A stretch of DNA of 10,657 bases, taken from the NCBI RefSeq assembly GCF_002224125.1, contig NZ_NCSM01000060.1, positions 34,460-45,116 on the forward strand, read 5' to 3'. The DNA is from Streptomyces sp. NBS 14/10 (GTDB lineage Bacteria > Actinomycetota > Actinomycetes > Streptomycetales > Streptomycetaceae). Every line of letters starts with the position of its first letter. Positions within the stretch are counted from its first letter, which is position 1. The translations under genes were made by a program, and so were the position numbers. The notes below the pieces were generated by a model that did not search any database, was not told the DNA's origin, and worked only from the letters and a program-made list of their open reading frames with translations. Below are positions 1-7,133 of this stretch, in pieces.

Positions 1-42
1 CTCGTACGGGATGCGCTCGACCCGGCCGCGCTCGTCCACGAC

Positions 43-71
43 CTGCGGGTGCCGATAAATCATCCACGCAG
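43..71 (+). repeat. Left terminal inverted repeat of the IS
   Basis: 29 bp matching the reverse complement of 1255-1283 at 27 positions. The mismatches are at the 16th and 24th bases, both A here and G in the other copy. It marks the left boundary of the IS. Confidence 0.85.
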
Positions 72-162
72 GTCGGGAGCTTGATCACGGATCTTTGGTT
101 CTCCTCGATGTTCACCCCGGGGTCTTCACCTGCACAGGGCCCCGGCGGCACCATGATCTGTC

Positions 163-1253
163 GTGCTGCTGCGTCTGGCCTACCTCGCCGCGACCAACGC
201 CCTGGCGTTCCTACGCCTCCTACCGATGAGCGACAGGGAGAAGGACGTCGAGATCCTCGTACTCCGGCACCAACTGCTGGTCCTGCAACGCCGGGCCGGG
301 AAGCCGACCTTCACCGATGCTGACCGTGCCATCCTCGCCGGCCTGCTCCACCACCTCCCCAAAGACAGACTGCGGCACCTTCTGCTGCTGGTCCGCCCCG
401 ACAGTCCTGCGCTGGCATCGCGACCTGCTCAGGCGGCGCCATGCCGCGACCTGCGTACCCAGACGACGCGGACGCCCACGCACGATCCGATCGATCCGCG
501 CACTGGTCCTGCGCCTGGCCAAGGAGAACGCCTCGTGGGGGTATCGCCGGATCCACGGCGAACTCGCAGCCCTGGGTGTCAAGGTCGCCGCCTCCACCGT
601 CTGGGAAATCCTCCGCCAGCACGGCATCCCACCCGCACCCGAACGGCAGAGCACCACCTGGGCGGACTTCCTCCGCAGCCAGGCCAAAGCTCTACTCGCC
701 TGCGATCTCTTCGAAGTCCGCACGCTGACCGGGGCGCGCCTGTACGTCTTCGCCGTCATCGAGCACACCACCAGGCGCATCCGGATCCTCGACGCCGCCG
801 CACACCCCAGCGCGGACTGGATCGTCCAGCTCGGTCGCAACCTCCTCATGGACCTCGAGGACGCAGACAGCAATGTGAAGTTCCTGATCCGCAACCGCGA
901 CTCGAAGTTCACAGCCGCCTTCGACGCCCTGATGACCGATGCCGGCGTGAAGGTTGTCACCACCGGCATTCGAGTACCGCGGATGAACGCGCTCATGGAG
1001 CGCTGGATACAGACCTGCCGCGCGGAACTGCTGGATCGGACCTTGCTCTGGAACCAGAGCCACCTCCTGCACGCCCTGCGCGAGTACGAGGCCTTCTACA
1101 AACGGACACCGCCCGCACAGGGCACTCGAACAAGCCGCCCCATGCCGCCCACTACCCGCACCCATCACCCAACAAGCCCAACTCACCCACCTGGAAGTCA
1201 GCCGACGAGACCGACTCGGCGGAACCCTCCACCAGTACCAGCACGCCGCCCGA
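163..1253 (+). pseudogene. IS transposase (DDE/rve integrase core), two frameshifts and a lost stop
   Basis: The GTG start at 163 gives the family's N-terminus (LLRLAYLAATNA, then LPMSDREKDVEILVLRHQ). The frame shifts near 401-403: VRPD in the first frame continues as TVLRWHRD two frames over, as after a 2-bp deletion (GACACAGTC reduced to GACAGTC). The second segment carries the catalytic core: Asp in LLACDLF (codon 704), Asp in IRNRDSKF (codon 899) and Glu in ALMERW (codon 998), with 32 residues between the last two. Near 1098-1101 an extra A breaks FYNGHRPH, and the frame moves again to ...RRDRLGGTLHQYQHAA. The expected TGA is CGA at 1251, so the frame would run out through the right inverted repeat. 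The three lesions imply a dead transposase unless the element is supplied in trans. Catalytic residues look intact. Confidence 0.88.
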
Positions 1254-1254
1254 G

Positions 1255-1283
1255 CTGCGCGGATGATCTATCGGCACCCGCAG
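1255..1283 (-). repeat. Right terminal inverted repeat of the IS
   Basis: Reverse complement of the left repeat with two mismatches. It begins two bases after the lost transposase stop codon and marks the right boundary of the element. Confidence 0.85.
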
Positions 1284-1649
1284 TGCCGCTGGTTGCCGAA
1301 TCGGGTTTTCCAGCACATCCGCTGCCAGGTCCGGCAGCCAAGTGGCGCGCGGTCGGCCAGCGATCACGGGGACGGCCACGCCCGCGGCGACACGACGGCA
1401 GGAGACGGCCACCGGGACGGGTCGCGGCAACATTTTAGGGCCCACCCACGGACCCGGCAGCGCAAGACCATCCGTCGCCGCATGCCCTCGGCCAGCGCAG
1501 CACCGGCCCCCAGACCATGGGCTCGATGCCGTCGAGCTCTCGGCTGGTCGGGGCCAATCATGAGTGCCGAGGCCGCTATCGGTTGCACTCGCCGACCAGA
1601 ACACCGCTGCCCATTGCAGCTGGTCCCGCCCGGCGCCCCCGGATCAAGA
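1284..1649. other. No confident gene; possible minus-strand coding fragment cut by the IS
   Basis: The plus strand is open in one frame here only because the transposase lost its stop. On the minus strand the first 60 bases next to the IS read WLPDLAADVLENPIRQPAA, which looks protein-like. If the IS is removed, this continues in frame into VVDERGRVERIPYE, encoded by positions 42-1. I do not recognise the protein, and upstream of about 1390 the reading becomes less convincing, so this is only a possible disrupted gene. Confidence 0.25.
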
Positions 1650-1881
1650 ATCTTCGGAGGCATTCAGGCTGCCGTACGCGAACTCAGCAACGTATTCGCC
1701 GGGTTGCGCACTCCGCTGGACGGCCCCCTCACGTCCTTCGAGGTTCCGGCGGAGTGGACGCGGAAGGACCCGGAGCGCTTCTACGGGGATCCTGCGGGAG
1801 AACGCCCGTGCAGCCGACCTGTTTCTGAAGATCTACCAGGACTGGGCGAAGACGCTCAACGAGAAAGGCCTGCCCGTCTGA
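1650..1881 (+). pseudogene. Remnant of an unidentified protein gene, 3' end, one frameshift
   Basis: Two plus-strand segments in different frames join into one sensible protein end. The first (about 1650-1788) contains AVRELSNVFAGLRTPLDG and EVPAEWTRKDPERFYG. The second (about 1789-1881) reads ILRENARAADLFLKIYQDW and ends KTLNEKGLPV followed by TGA at 1879. They join if one G is removed from the GGGG run at 1788-1791, so a single-base insertion, or a sequencing error, is the simplest explanation. No credible start is visible. Upstream sequence in the first frame (from an ATG at 1560) is not convincing, so the 5' part is probably lost. I do not recognise the family. The segment is predicted mostly helical and carries no metal-binding or nucleotide-binding motif. 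Confidence 0.5.
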
Positions 1882-2239
1882 TCAGGCCACCAGGTTCCTC
1901 AGTACATCACTCCATCACCGCGGGCATACTGGATTCACTCTACTCACAGCATCACGATCTACCTACTTCCGGACATTCGCCGAGAGTAGCGCTTTGGCCA
2001 AGTTGCGCCGTAGCTGAAACCTGCACTGCCGCCCATCCTGGGGTTTACGTGGCTTTACCCAGCGCAGCGCCTCACGACCCAGATCCGAAGCGACCGGATC
2101 CATCCGCGTGGTAATTGCTCATTCCGGTATGTGGCAAATATTTTCGATTGCCGACTCTCGCACCGACATCCACCCTGATGTGTCGAATATGCCGCCGACC
2201 CCTGCACGCCTTGCCGAGCAGGGGGAACGACCATGATCA
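1882..2239. other. Gene-free stretch upstream of the NTPase operon
   Basis: I find no convincing coding segment in about 350 bases. The interval is less GC-rich than its surroundings, with an AT-rich patch at 2138-2152 (GGCAAATATTTTCGATT). This is a reasonable place for the promoter of the operon that starts at 2252, but I cannot assign clear -35 and -10 boxes. Confidence 0.4.
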
Positions 2240-2251
2240 TGGGGGGACGCG

Positions 2252-2683
2252 TTGGACATCGTGCAGGTCGCGGGTGTGGGGGCCGGCGCTCTGGTCGCCG
2301 AGATGGCCAAGAGCACGTGGGAGTCAATGCGGGCAGGGGTGGCCCGGCTCTTCCGACGGGGCGGAGAGGAGAGCGCCTCGCAGGAGCTGCGGCTGATCGA
2401 CGCGGCGCGGCAACGGCTTGTCGACAGCTCGGAGAGCGAGCGTGGGTCCGTGGCGGATCGGCTGCGAAATGAACTGATGATCCAGCTGGCGGCGTTCCTT
2501 CAGAAGCATCCGGACGCGGCGCAGGAGCTTCAGGATCTGGTTGACCAGGTCAAGGGGGCGAACGACGGTGATGGGGCGCGAACCAGCGTGCACCACAACA
2601 ACGAGAGCATGGTCGTCATCTCCGCCGGTGACATCAACGCCTCGGGCGGCTTCCACTACCGTTCGCCGGAGCAGAGCCGGTGA
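2252..2683 (+). CDS. Small helical effector-like protein with a C-terminal amyloid-type motif
   Basis: 143 aa. I place the start at TTG 2252, preceded by GGGGGGA at 2241-2247. GTG at 2261 is an alternative that removes three residues. Residues 5-36 (hydrophobic and Gly/Ala-rich, then VGAGALVAEMAKSTWESMR and ARLFRR) could form a membrane-seeking amphipathic helix. Residues 42-101 look all-helical. After a Gly/Asp linker (102-109), residues 116-131 read NNESMVVISAGDINAS, an Asn-rich turn and short beta-strands around Ala-Gly. The next protein has a closely matching segment at residues 31-47. Helical N-terminus plus C-terminal motif beside an NTPase fits the published Bell-domain/BASS pairs, in which the effector is thought to attack membranes after amyloid templating. 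The gene is certain; the pore-forming role is inference from layout and motif. Its stop overlaps the next start by 4 nt. Confidence 0.85.
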   Translation: MDIVQVAGVGAGALVAEMAKSTWESMRAGVARLFRRGGEESASQELRLIDAARQRLVDSSESERGSVADRLRNELMIQLAAFLQKHPDAAQELQDLVDQVKGANDGDGARTSVHHNNESMVVISAGDINASGGFHYRSPEQSR

Positions 2684-4767
2684 GCGAGGAGACCCTCCCC
2701 GGAACCGTCCAGCCGCCGCGCCCTCCTTCAGTGCCTCCGCCACCGCCCGAATTCCGGGTGGATGTGGGCAACAACCAGAACTCGAAGATCATCGTGGCCG
2801 CGGGCTCCGTCACGATGACGAGCAAACCGCAGCTCCCGGTCACCGACATCCCGCAGACCGACCTCGACGCCGTACGACAGGCTTGGGTGGAGGTGAGCGT
2901 GCGCGACGAGAGGGTGCTGACAGCATCCGAGGCAATCGGGCGGCTCACCGGGGGCGGGCCTCGACTGGCCGTCGTCGCAGGCCCTCCCGGGTATGGCAAG
3001 CGCGCTGCCGGGATCAAGGCGTTGTGGGAGGTCTCCCAGGCGGAGGAGCGCTCCCGGGGCCAGGCACTGAGGCTCCAGGAGATCGTGCCTGACTGGGAAA
3101 GACCCGGTTCGCCGGACATCGCCGTACTGCCCGACGAGCCGGGCACGTGCTACCTGCTCGACGTGGCCGCAGAGATCGGCTCCTGGCAGAAGCCCGGTTA
3201 CGTCGCCGAACAGCTGGTGAGTTATTCCGAGGAGCTGAAGTTCTCGGGCTCCTTCCTCGTAGTGATCGCCGACGAACACGGATGGCCCGAGACAGTGTCG
3301 GGGACAGTCGCCAACGTCGTCGCACGTGCCACGGCCCGGCCGTCCGCGCACCGTGTGGCCAGGGCGCACCTGGAGTACGTGCACCGTCGGCCGGACCGGA
3401 TCCGGTGGCTCAACGCCGCCTCAGCTGACGCTGGCTCGGCCGGCGAGGCCGCGCATCTGCTGTCCGACAGCAGCCGTCCCGCCGACGCCGCCCGGCTGGC
3501 CACCACGCTGTCCTCCGCCGACGACTCCCCTGAGGGCCTGAAGAAGGCCCTGAGCTCCTTCCAGGAGTGGTGCGCCGACGTGAAGGACGTCTTCACGAAA
3601 ACCGAGGACAAGCCCGACGACCGTGCCCTGCTCATCTCCTCTCTGTTCCTGAACGGCAAGGACGCGCTGACCGTCCAGGACGGCGCGCGGACGCTGCTGG
3701 GTGAATCCCCGGAGACGAACGTCCGCACGATCCTGACCGGGCCCGATCTGACCGCTCGGCTGACGGCCATGGGAGCCGAGGTCAACGGACGGACGGTCTC
3801 TCTCGATCACAAGTCCGGATACGCCCGTGCCGTCCTGCTCCACCTCTGGCAGCAGCGGGCCGACATCCACCCGCATCTCCTGCGCTGGCTGGACACCATC
3901 ACCGCGCCCAAGGAGCCTGGCGCCGATCGGCTGGCGGCCATCGGCGACCTCCTGGTCGAACTGGCCGTCGCCGAGAACGACATCCGCGTCGTCAAGCAGA
4001 TCCACGCCTGGATTGACAACGGCGACAACAGCCCCGGACACCGCAAGTTGATCGCCCGTGTCCTGACCGTCGCCGCCGAGGCGGACACGCTGGGCGCCGA
4101 GGTGCGTGCCCTGCTGCTGGACTCCGCACAGGACGAGTCGGAAGCCGTCGCGACCGTCGTCGCCCTGGTCTGCCAGGGCGAGTTCGCCCAGCACTACCCG
4201 CGCCAAGCCCTCGTCCGCCTGCGGCACATCCTCGACCGGCCCAACCCGGACGAAGCGGTAAGGACGGCACAGGAGGCGCTGCGGGACATCGCTGCCCGTG
4301 ACGGCCAGTTGTCGCGGGTGTGGAGCACGGTCATCAAATGGGCCACCGAGAAGAAGCACCTGGCAGGGCACCGGGCGTTTCTGTCGCTGCTGGATCCACG
4401 CGTGGACCCCTACGTTCTGCAGGTCATGCTGGCTGCGGCCGAGCAGAAGAAGGACATCAGGGAAGCGCTCGTGGACGGCTGGAACGCAGCTCTGGCCGAC
4501 ACCCGGGTCGCAGCCGACTGCCGGCAGTTGCTGACCGCCTGGGCCGAGATGCGGAAGACGGCCGACGTGCCGACCGAGCTCATGACGGAGATCATCAACC
4601 AGGTCGTGCTGGAGCACCTGTACGCCACTCCGGTCTCGGCTCTCATCTTCGGTGAACCCGGAGTCGCCGACGGCGAGGCAGTCATCGATCTGCGCAAGGA
4701 TCTCCGGTTGCCTCCGGCTCTGTCGTCCTTGCTTTCCACTCACGAGCGCGCTTCGGTGGAGTCCTGA
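2680..4767 (+). CDS. STAND/NLR-like P-loop NTPase with matching N-terminal motif
   Basis: 695 aa, GTG start within the GTGA overlap with the upstream stop, so translation is probably coupled. Residues 11-23 are a proline-rich linker. Residues 31-47 (NNQNSKIIVAAGSVTMT) mirror the C-terminal motif of the upstream protein. The nucleotide-binding part follows: Walker A GPPGYGKR at 101-108, with Arg where Ser or Thr is usual; a likely Walker B CYLLD ending at Asp161; and a strand LVVIADEHGW (193-202) in the position of a sensor. From about 230 to the end the sequence is leucine- and alanine-rich helical, first a segment resembling a winged helix (ALLISSLFLNGKDAL, about 312-326), then probable alpha-solenoid repeats that could act as a sensor arm. 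No transmembrane segment or nuclease motif is seen. By layout this is the signal-sensing NTPase that would nucleate the upstream effector. The trigger is unknown. Confidence 0.85.
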   Translation: MSEETLPGTVQPPRPPSVPPPPPEFRVDVGNNQNSKIIVAAGSVTMTSKPQLPVTDIPQTDLDAVRQAWVEVSVRDERVLTASEAIGRLTGGGPRLAVVAGPPGYGKRAAGIKALWEVSQAEERSRGQALRLQEIVPDWERPGSPDIAVLPDEPGTCYLLDVAAEIGSWQKPGYVAEQLVSYSEELKFSGSFLVVIADEHGWPETVSGTVANVVARATARPSAHRVARAHLEYVHRRPDRIRWLNAASADAGSAGEAAHLLSDSSRPADAARLATTLSSADDSPEGLKKALSSFQEWCADVKDVFTKTEDKPDDRALLISSLFLNGKDALTVQDGARTLLGESPETNVRTILTGPDLTARLTAMGAEVNGRTVSLDHKSGYARAVLLHLWQQRADIHPHLLRWLDTITAPKEPGADRLAAIGDLLVELAVAENDIRVVKQIHAWIDNGDNSPGHRKLIARVLTVAAEADTLGAEVRALLLDSAQDESEAVATVVALVCQGEFAQHYPRQALVRLRHILDRPNPDEAVRTAQEALRDIAARDGQLSRVWSTVIKWATEKKHLAGHRAFLSLLDPRVDPYVLQVMLAAAEQKKDIREALVDGWNAALADTRVAADCRQLLTAWAEMRKTADVPTELMTEIINQVVLEHLYATPVSALIFGEPGVADGEAVIDLRKDLRLPPALSSLLSTHERASVES

Positions 4768-4770
4768 TCC

Positions 4771-5538
4771 ATGGCCTCCACACGATGGTCGCGCCGCCAT
4801 GCGCGCAAAGCGGTGCGGCGCGGTCTGACTCGCTTCGAGGTCCGGCTGCGCAGTGCCTGCCCCGGGATCGGCTTCACTGCCCGGATCACGGCCACAGTGC
4901 TCACCGAGCCGCCCTACCCAGGCCCGGTCGAGGAGATCTCAGGGGCGGTGCGCACCACGCTCAGAGACGCCGCGGGCGAGGTCTCCAAGACGTGCGACCC
5001 GGCCGACCTCGCCTCGGCGCGGGACGTCTGCGGCCAGTACCTCGCCCGTCGGCGTCGGCTGCCCACCGACCCTCCCGTCGAGTTCACGGCCGAACTCACA
5101 CTCGATCTGCTGCCGGACGACCGGGCCGCCGTGGCCGCGCTGCTGGCCGCCCAGCGCCGACAGGCCGTGACCGACATTCTCCGACGGCAGAAAACCGACG
5201 CTCTCGCCCTGGAACTGGCCGACCCCTCCGCCCTGTTGGTGCGATGGATCGAGCGGGACAACGCCGATTGGTCCCAACTTCCTGCTCTCGCCGACAAGGT
5301 GACCACCGTCGCGGAGATGTTCGCCCAGCACCGCCCCGAAGACGAACGGAGCGTCGAGCACGAGGCCGTAGGAGTGCTGCGCGAGTTCCTCGCCAGCTTC
5401 CCGGACCCGTCCCAGAAACGAATGCTGTACACCCTCCTGGCCGCCGGCATGGACAGCGCCCAGCGACCACACCACGCCGCGAAGGCACAGTCCCTGCTCA
5501 ACGGGCACGCTGCGGTGGACCCGGCGGGTGATTCATGA
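4771..5538 (+). CDS. Third operon protein, uncharacterised, possibly SPFH/band-7-like
   Basis: 255 aa. ATG at 4771 lies 3 nt after the NTPase stop, so the gene is almost certainly cotranscribed with it. The N-terminus is basic (RWSRRHARKAVRRG). Residues 22-48 and 103-114 look like beta strands (FEVRLRS, FTARITATVL, VEFTAELTLDLL), separated by helices. Then comes a long charged helix (DRAAVAALLAAQRRQAVTDI, 115-135) and a helical C-terminal region beginning DPSALLVRWIERDNADW. This strand-helix order followed by a long helix resembles band-7/SPFH domains. I cannot show it from motifs and offer it only as a possibility. There is no signal peptide or hydrophobic span. Its role may be accessory to the effector/NTPase pair, for example as an adaptor or membrane-linked scaffold. 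Confidence 0.8.
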   Translation: MASTRWSRRHARKAVRRGLTRFEVRLRSACPGIGFTARITATVLTEPPYPGPVEEISGAVRTTLRDAAGEVSKTCDPADLASARDVCGQYLARRRRLPTDPPVEFTAELTLDLLPDDRAAVAALLAAQRRQAVTDILRRQKTDALALELADPSALLVRWIERDNADWSQLPALADKVTTVAEMFAQHRPEDERSVEHEAVGVLREFLASFPDPSQKRMLYTLLAAGMDSAQRPHHAAKAQSLLNGHAAVDPAGDS

Positions 5539-5677
5539 GGAGGGCGGCGGGTCGGATTCGGGCTCGCGGGTGTGGTGGTCCGGTGAGCACGTCCGTGTGG
5601 CGGTGGCTGCTTACACCGTGGACGAGTTGGCGTGCGTGGCGGCTGACACGGGCCAGCCAGGGCAACCTCTCCTTTGA
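5528..5677 (+). CDS. Possible 49-codon gene overlapping the operon's third gene
   Basis: A GTG at 5528 opens a 49-codon frame that overlaps the preceding gene by 11 nt and ends at TGA 5675. It reads WWSGEHVRVAVAAYTVDEL followed by ACVAADTGQPGQPLL, which looks like real protein, and about three quarters of third codon positions are G or C. The competing frame from ATG 5535 is longer but Trp/Arg-rich and has weaker codon bias. The ribosome binding site is poor (GGACCCGGCGG), which suggests coupling to the upstream gene. It could be a fourth small operon member or a truncated gene end. I do not recognise the product. Confidence 0.4.
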   Translation: MIHEEGGGSDSGSRVWWSGEHVRVAVAAYTVDELACVAADTGQPGQPLL

Positions 5678-6096
5678 CACAGCGTGGCGGCGTACGAGGC
5701 TCGAAAAAAACCCCGATGAGATGCCGTATAAGCAGTACGGCCATCTCCCGGCGGACGGTGCGGTCGGAGACTCGACTGCGCGGCAGCAGTGAGTTCCAGG
5801 GCGCTCGCCCCTGCCCCAGCATCTGATGGAAGCTACGGGCACGGTTCGACAATCGACAACGCGTAGCGCCCCAGGACAACACCATCCGGCCGACAGCCGA
5901 CTGAGCGCTCCGTGTGCTGTTCAGAAACCCGTCGCTGCTGGTCAGGCCGCGTGGCAGTGCTCATTGATGAGTGCCGGGGATGCGCGTGCGGAGTGGGCGT
6001 GGCGAAGCGCAGTGACTCGAAGTGCACGTCCAACGTGAGGGTCGGGGCTCTGTGTTTGCTGCGTTGTCTGTGCGGTGGGGTGAGGGGTGGCGTAGG
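5678..6096. other. Intergenic stretch, no confident gene
   Basis: About 420 bases between the operon and a convergent minus-strand gene. Two things stand out. One is the run of seven A at 5704-5710 next to a hairpin. The other is a minus-strand segment (about 5780-5690) reading SLLPRSRVSDRTVRREMAV, which resembles the second half of a helix-turn-helix and may be a decayed regulator or transposase end. No start, stop and codon-bias combination supports an intact gene. Confidence 0.4.
5718..5747. other. Imperfect hairpin between convergent genes
   Basis: GAGAT plus GCCGTA (5718-5728) pairs with TACGGC plus ATCTC (5736-5747) around a 7-nt loop, with one bulged C at 5742. On the minus strand it is followed, seven bases later, by seven T residues. 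It could terminate minus-strand transcription, or end the operon transcript through the stem alone, but the geometry is not that of a classical intrinsic terminator. Confidence 0.3.
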
Positions 6097-6762
6097 TCAG
6101 CTCTGTGGATAGCCGATCTTTGTGATGTCCTCTGCGAGGTTGGTCAGCGTGATCTCTGCGTTCAACGCGCTGACCATCCCTTTGTTCAGTGGGCGTGAGG
6201 AAAGGACATGACGAATGGCCTGCACGTTGACCGGGACCTCGTAGTAGTCCTCTGCCCAGCGCTGAAACGCTTCCGCGGAGCGATCCACCAGCAGGGGGAA
6301 CAGGTACTCGGCGCCGTCCGGATCTTCCGTGGCCTCCTCGGGGAAGTCGATTGTCCCCGTCTTCCATCCATCGTCTCCTGGCTCCCGCCAGATACACGCA
6401 GTGATGACAGGCATCCCGTCTTCGTCGGAGAACGCGGGCTCCTCCACGCATGCCCGGAAGACTTCGGGAACATCGTCGAGCACGCCGGGCCATGGCCCGT
6501 CCTCCGCATAGGGGCTCATGGGTGATTCGTGAGCGAACCCACGGATATAGGCGCCCGCGGTCGAGAAGACGATCGAGTATTCGTCGCCCGACCCGTTACG
6601 CATCGAGGCCATCGAGTCGGTCTCGGACCAGTGGGCGTCGAAGGAGTAGTAGCGGTCCGCCCACTCGGGACTCAGCACCGCCTCCAGCATTGCCATGGAG
6701 CGGCAGTGGTCTTGGAGGACGGCTATCTCGGGCAGCTGCCGAGCAATGTCATGAACGGTCAC
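6097..6762 (-). CDS. Conserved hypothetical protein of the Streptomyces type, about 221 aa
   Basis: I start it at GTG 6762 (MTVHDIARQLPEIAVL). GTG 6768 adds two residues. The open frame runs further upstream to 6933, but that extension is Arg/Ser/His-rich and unlike coding sequence. No clear ribosome binding site precedes either start. The protein is acidic and soluble, with no signal peptide or membrane span. Recognisable conserved-looking stretches are LEAVLSPEW (about 26-34), SGDEYSIVFSTAGAYIRGF (57-75), PWPGVLDDVPEVFR (90-103) and a C-terminal EDITKIGYP. From memory, close relatives occur widely in Streptomyces as uncharacterised proteins, and the composition recalls immunity-like or SMI1/KNR4-type proteins. 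I have no motif that proves a function. It stands alone, convergent with the operon to its left. Confidence 0.75.
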   Translation of the reverse strand: MTVHDIARQLPEIAVLQDHCRSMAMLEAVLSPEWADRYYSFDAHWSETDSMASMRNGSGDEYSIVFSTAGAYIRGFAHESPMSPYAEDGPWPGVLDDVPEVFRACVEEPAFSDEDGMPVITACIWREPGDDGWKTGTIDFPEEATEDPDGAEYLFPLLVDRSAEAFQRWAEDYYEVPVNVQAIRHVLSSRPLNKGMVSALNAEITLTNLAEDITKIGYPQS

Positions 6763-6768
6763 GTGCAC

Positions 6769-7060
6769 ATCCAAGCGTATGCGTCTGACGCTCGGTGTTC
6801 TTGCCCGGCGGCTGTCATGAGACGTCGAATGGTGGAGAGCGTTTCCTGTTTTGCAGGCAACCGGAAGCAGTCTTCGCTGCCGAGGCGGCATCGGCCGGCG
6901 GTAAGGCGCCGAGTGATGGAGCCGGTCGGCCAACGCTCTACGCAGTTCCTGTCAAGGTTCGCCAAGATCCAGGCCCGGAGCCGCGCTCGGATCTGCGGGT
7001 GTGTGCGGGGGATGCGACTCAGTGAGGACCTGCGTCGGATGCGTTTGTGGGAGCACTGCG
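6769..7060. other. Gene-poor stretch left of the attachment site
   Basis: Frames are open on both strands, but none has convincing codon bias or a ribosome binding site. A plus-strand frame ending MRLSEDLRRMRLWEHCVDT at 7071 has a plausible tail but no recognisable body. One TGGGAGC repeat at 7048-7054 belongs with the repeats right of the attachment core. Confidence 0.35.
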
Positions 7061-7088
7061 TTGACACTTGACGACTGCCGTCTACGGT
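7061..7088 (+). promoter_or_regulatory. Probable promoter, vegetative type
   Basis: TTGACA (7061-7066), a 16-bp spacer and TACGGT (7083-7088) match the Streptomyces housekeeping consensus closely. A second TTGACA at 7101-7106 with GAGTAT 17 bp later is a weaker candidate. Both read rightwards toward the small ORF at 7134 and the tRNA fragment. Confidence 0.5.
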
Positions 7089-7133
7089 CTCGTAAGGAGC
7101 TTGACAGCGCGCCAGATCTGCAGGAGTATTAAA

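Larger units (their letters stand above)
43..1283 (+). mobile_element. Complete but inactivated insertion sequence, about 1.24 kb
   Basis: The ends are 29-bp inverted repeats (43-71 and 1255-1283) that differ at only two positions when one is reverse-complemented. Both start CTGCGGGTGCCGATA/G on the outside. Between them lies a single DDE transposase reading frame in three pieces. Size, repeats and the position of the transposase stop two bases inside the right repeat all fit a one-gene IS. I see no target-site duplication: the outer flanks are ...ACGAC on the left and TGCCG... on the right. The element therefore either makes none or its ends were rearranged later. The transposase type (rve-like integrase core with conserved Streptomyces relatives) places it near the IS3/IS481 group, but I cannot name the IS. 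Confidence 0.85.

Noticed and set aside
1263..2114. 283-codon plus-strand frame
   Set aside because: Open only because the transposase stop was lost. It joins unrelated sequence; only 1650-1788 is credible and is covered as a remnant.
2233..2472. ATG with a good GGGGGA site just upstream of the effector gene
   Set aside because: The frame is Gly/Arg-rich and lies over the effector gene in another phase. It is probably a chance start, though it could affect initiation at 2252.
3421..4800. 459-codon minus-strand frame
   Set aside because: Antisense shadow of the NTPase gene caused by high GC; rich in Gly, Val, Gln and Arg with no domain.
5535..5792. 85-codon frame starting in an ATGA overlap with the third operon gene
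   Set aside because: Six tryptophans, high Arg, and G/C at the third position much lower than in neighbours; the frame from 5528 looks more like protein.
4914..5885. 323-codon minus-strand frame
   Set aside because: Mostly antisense to the third operon gene. Only its first part (5690-5800) looks faintly like protein and is listed as a finding.
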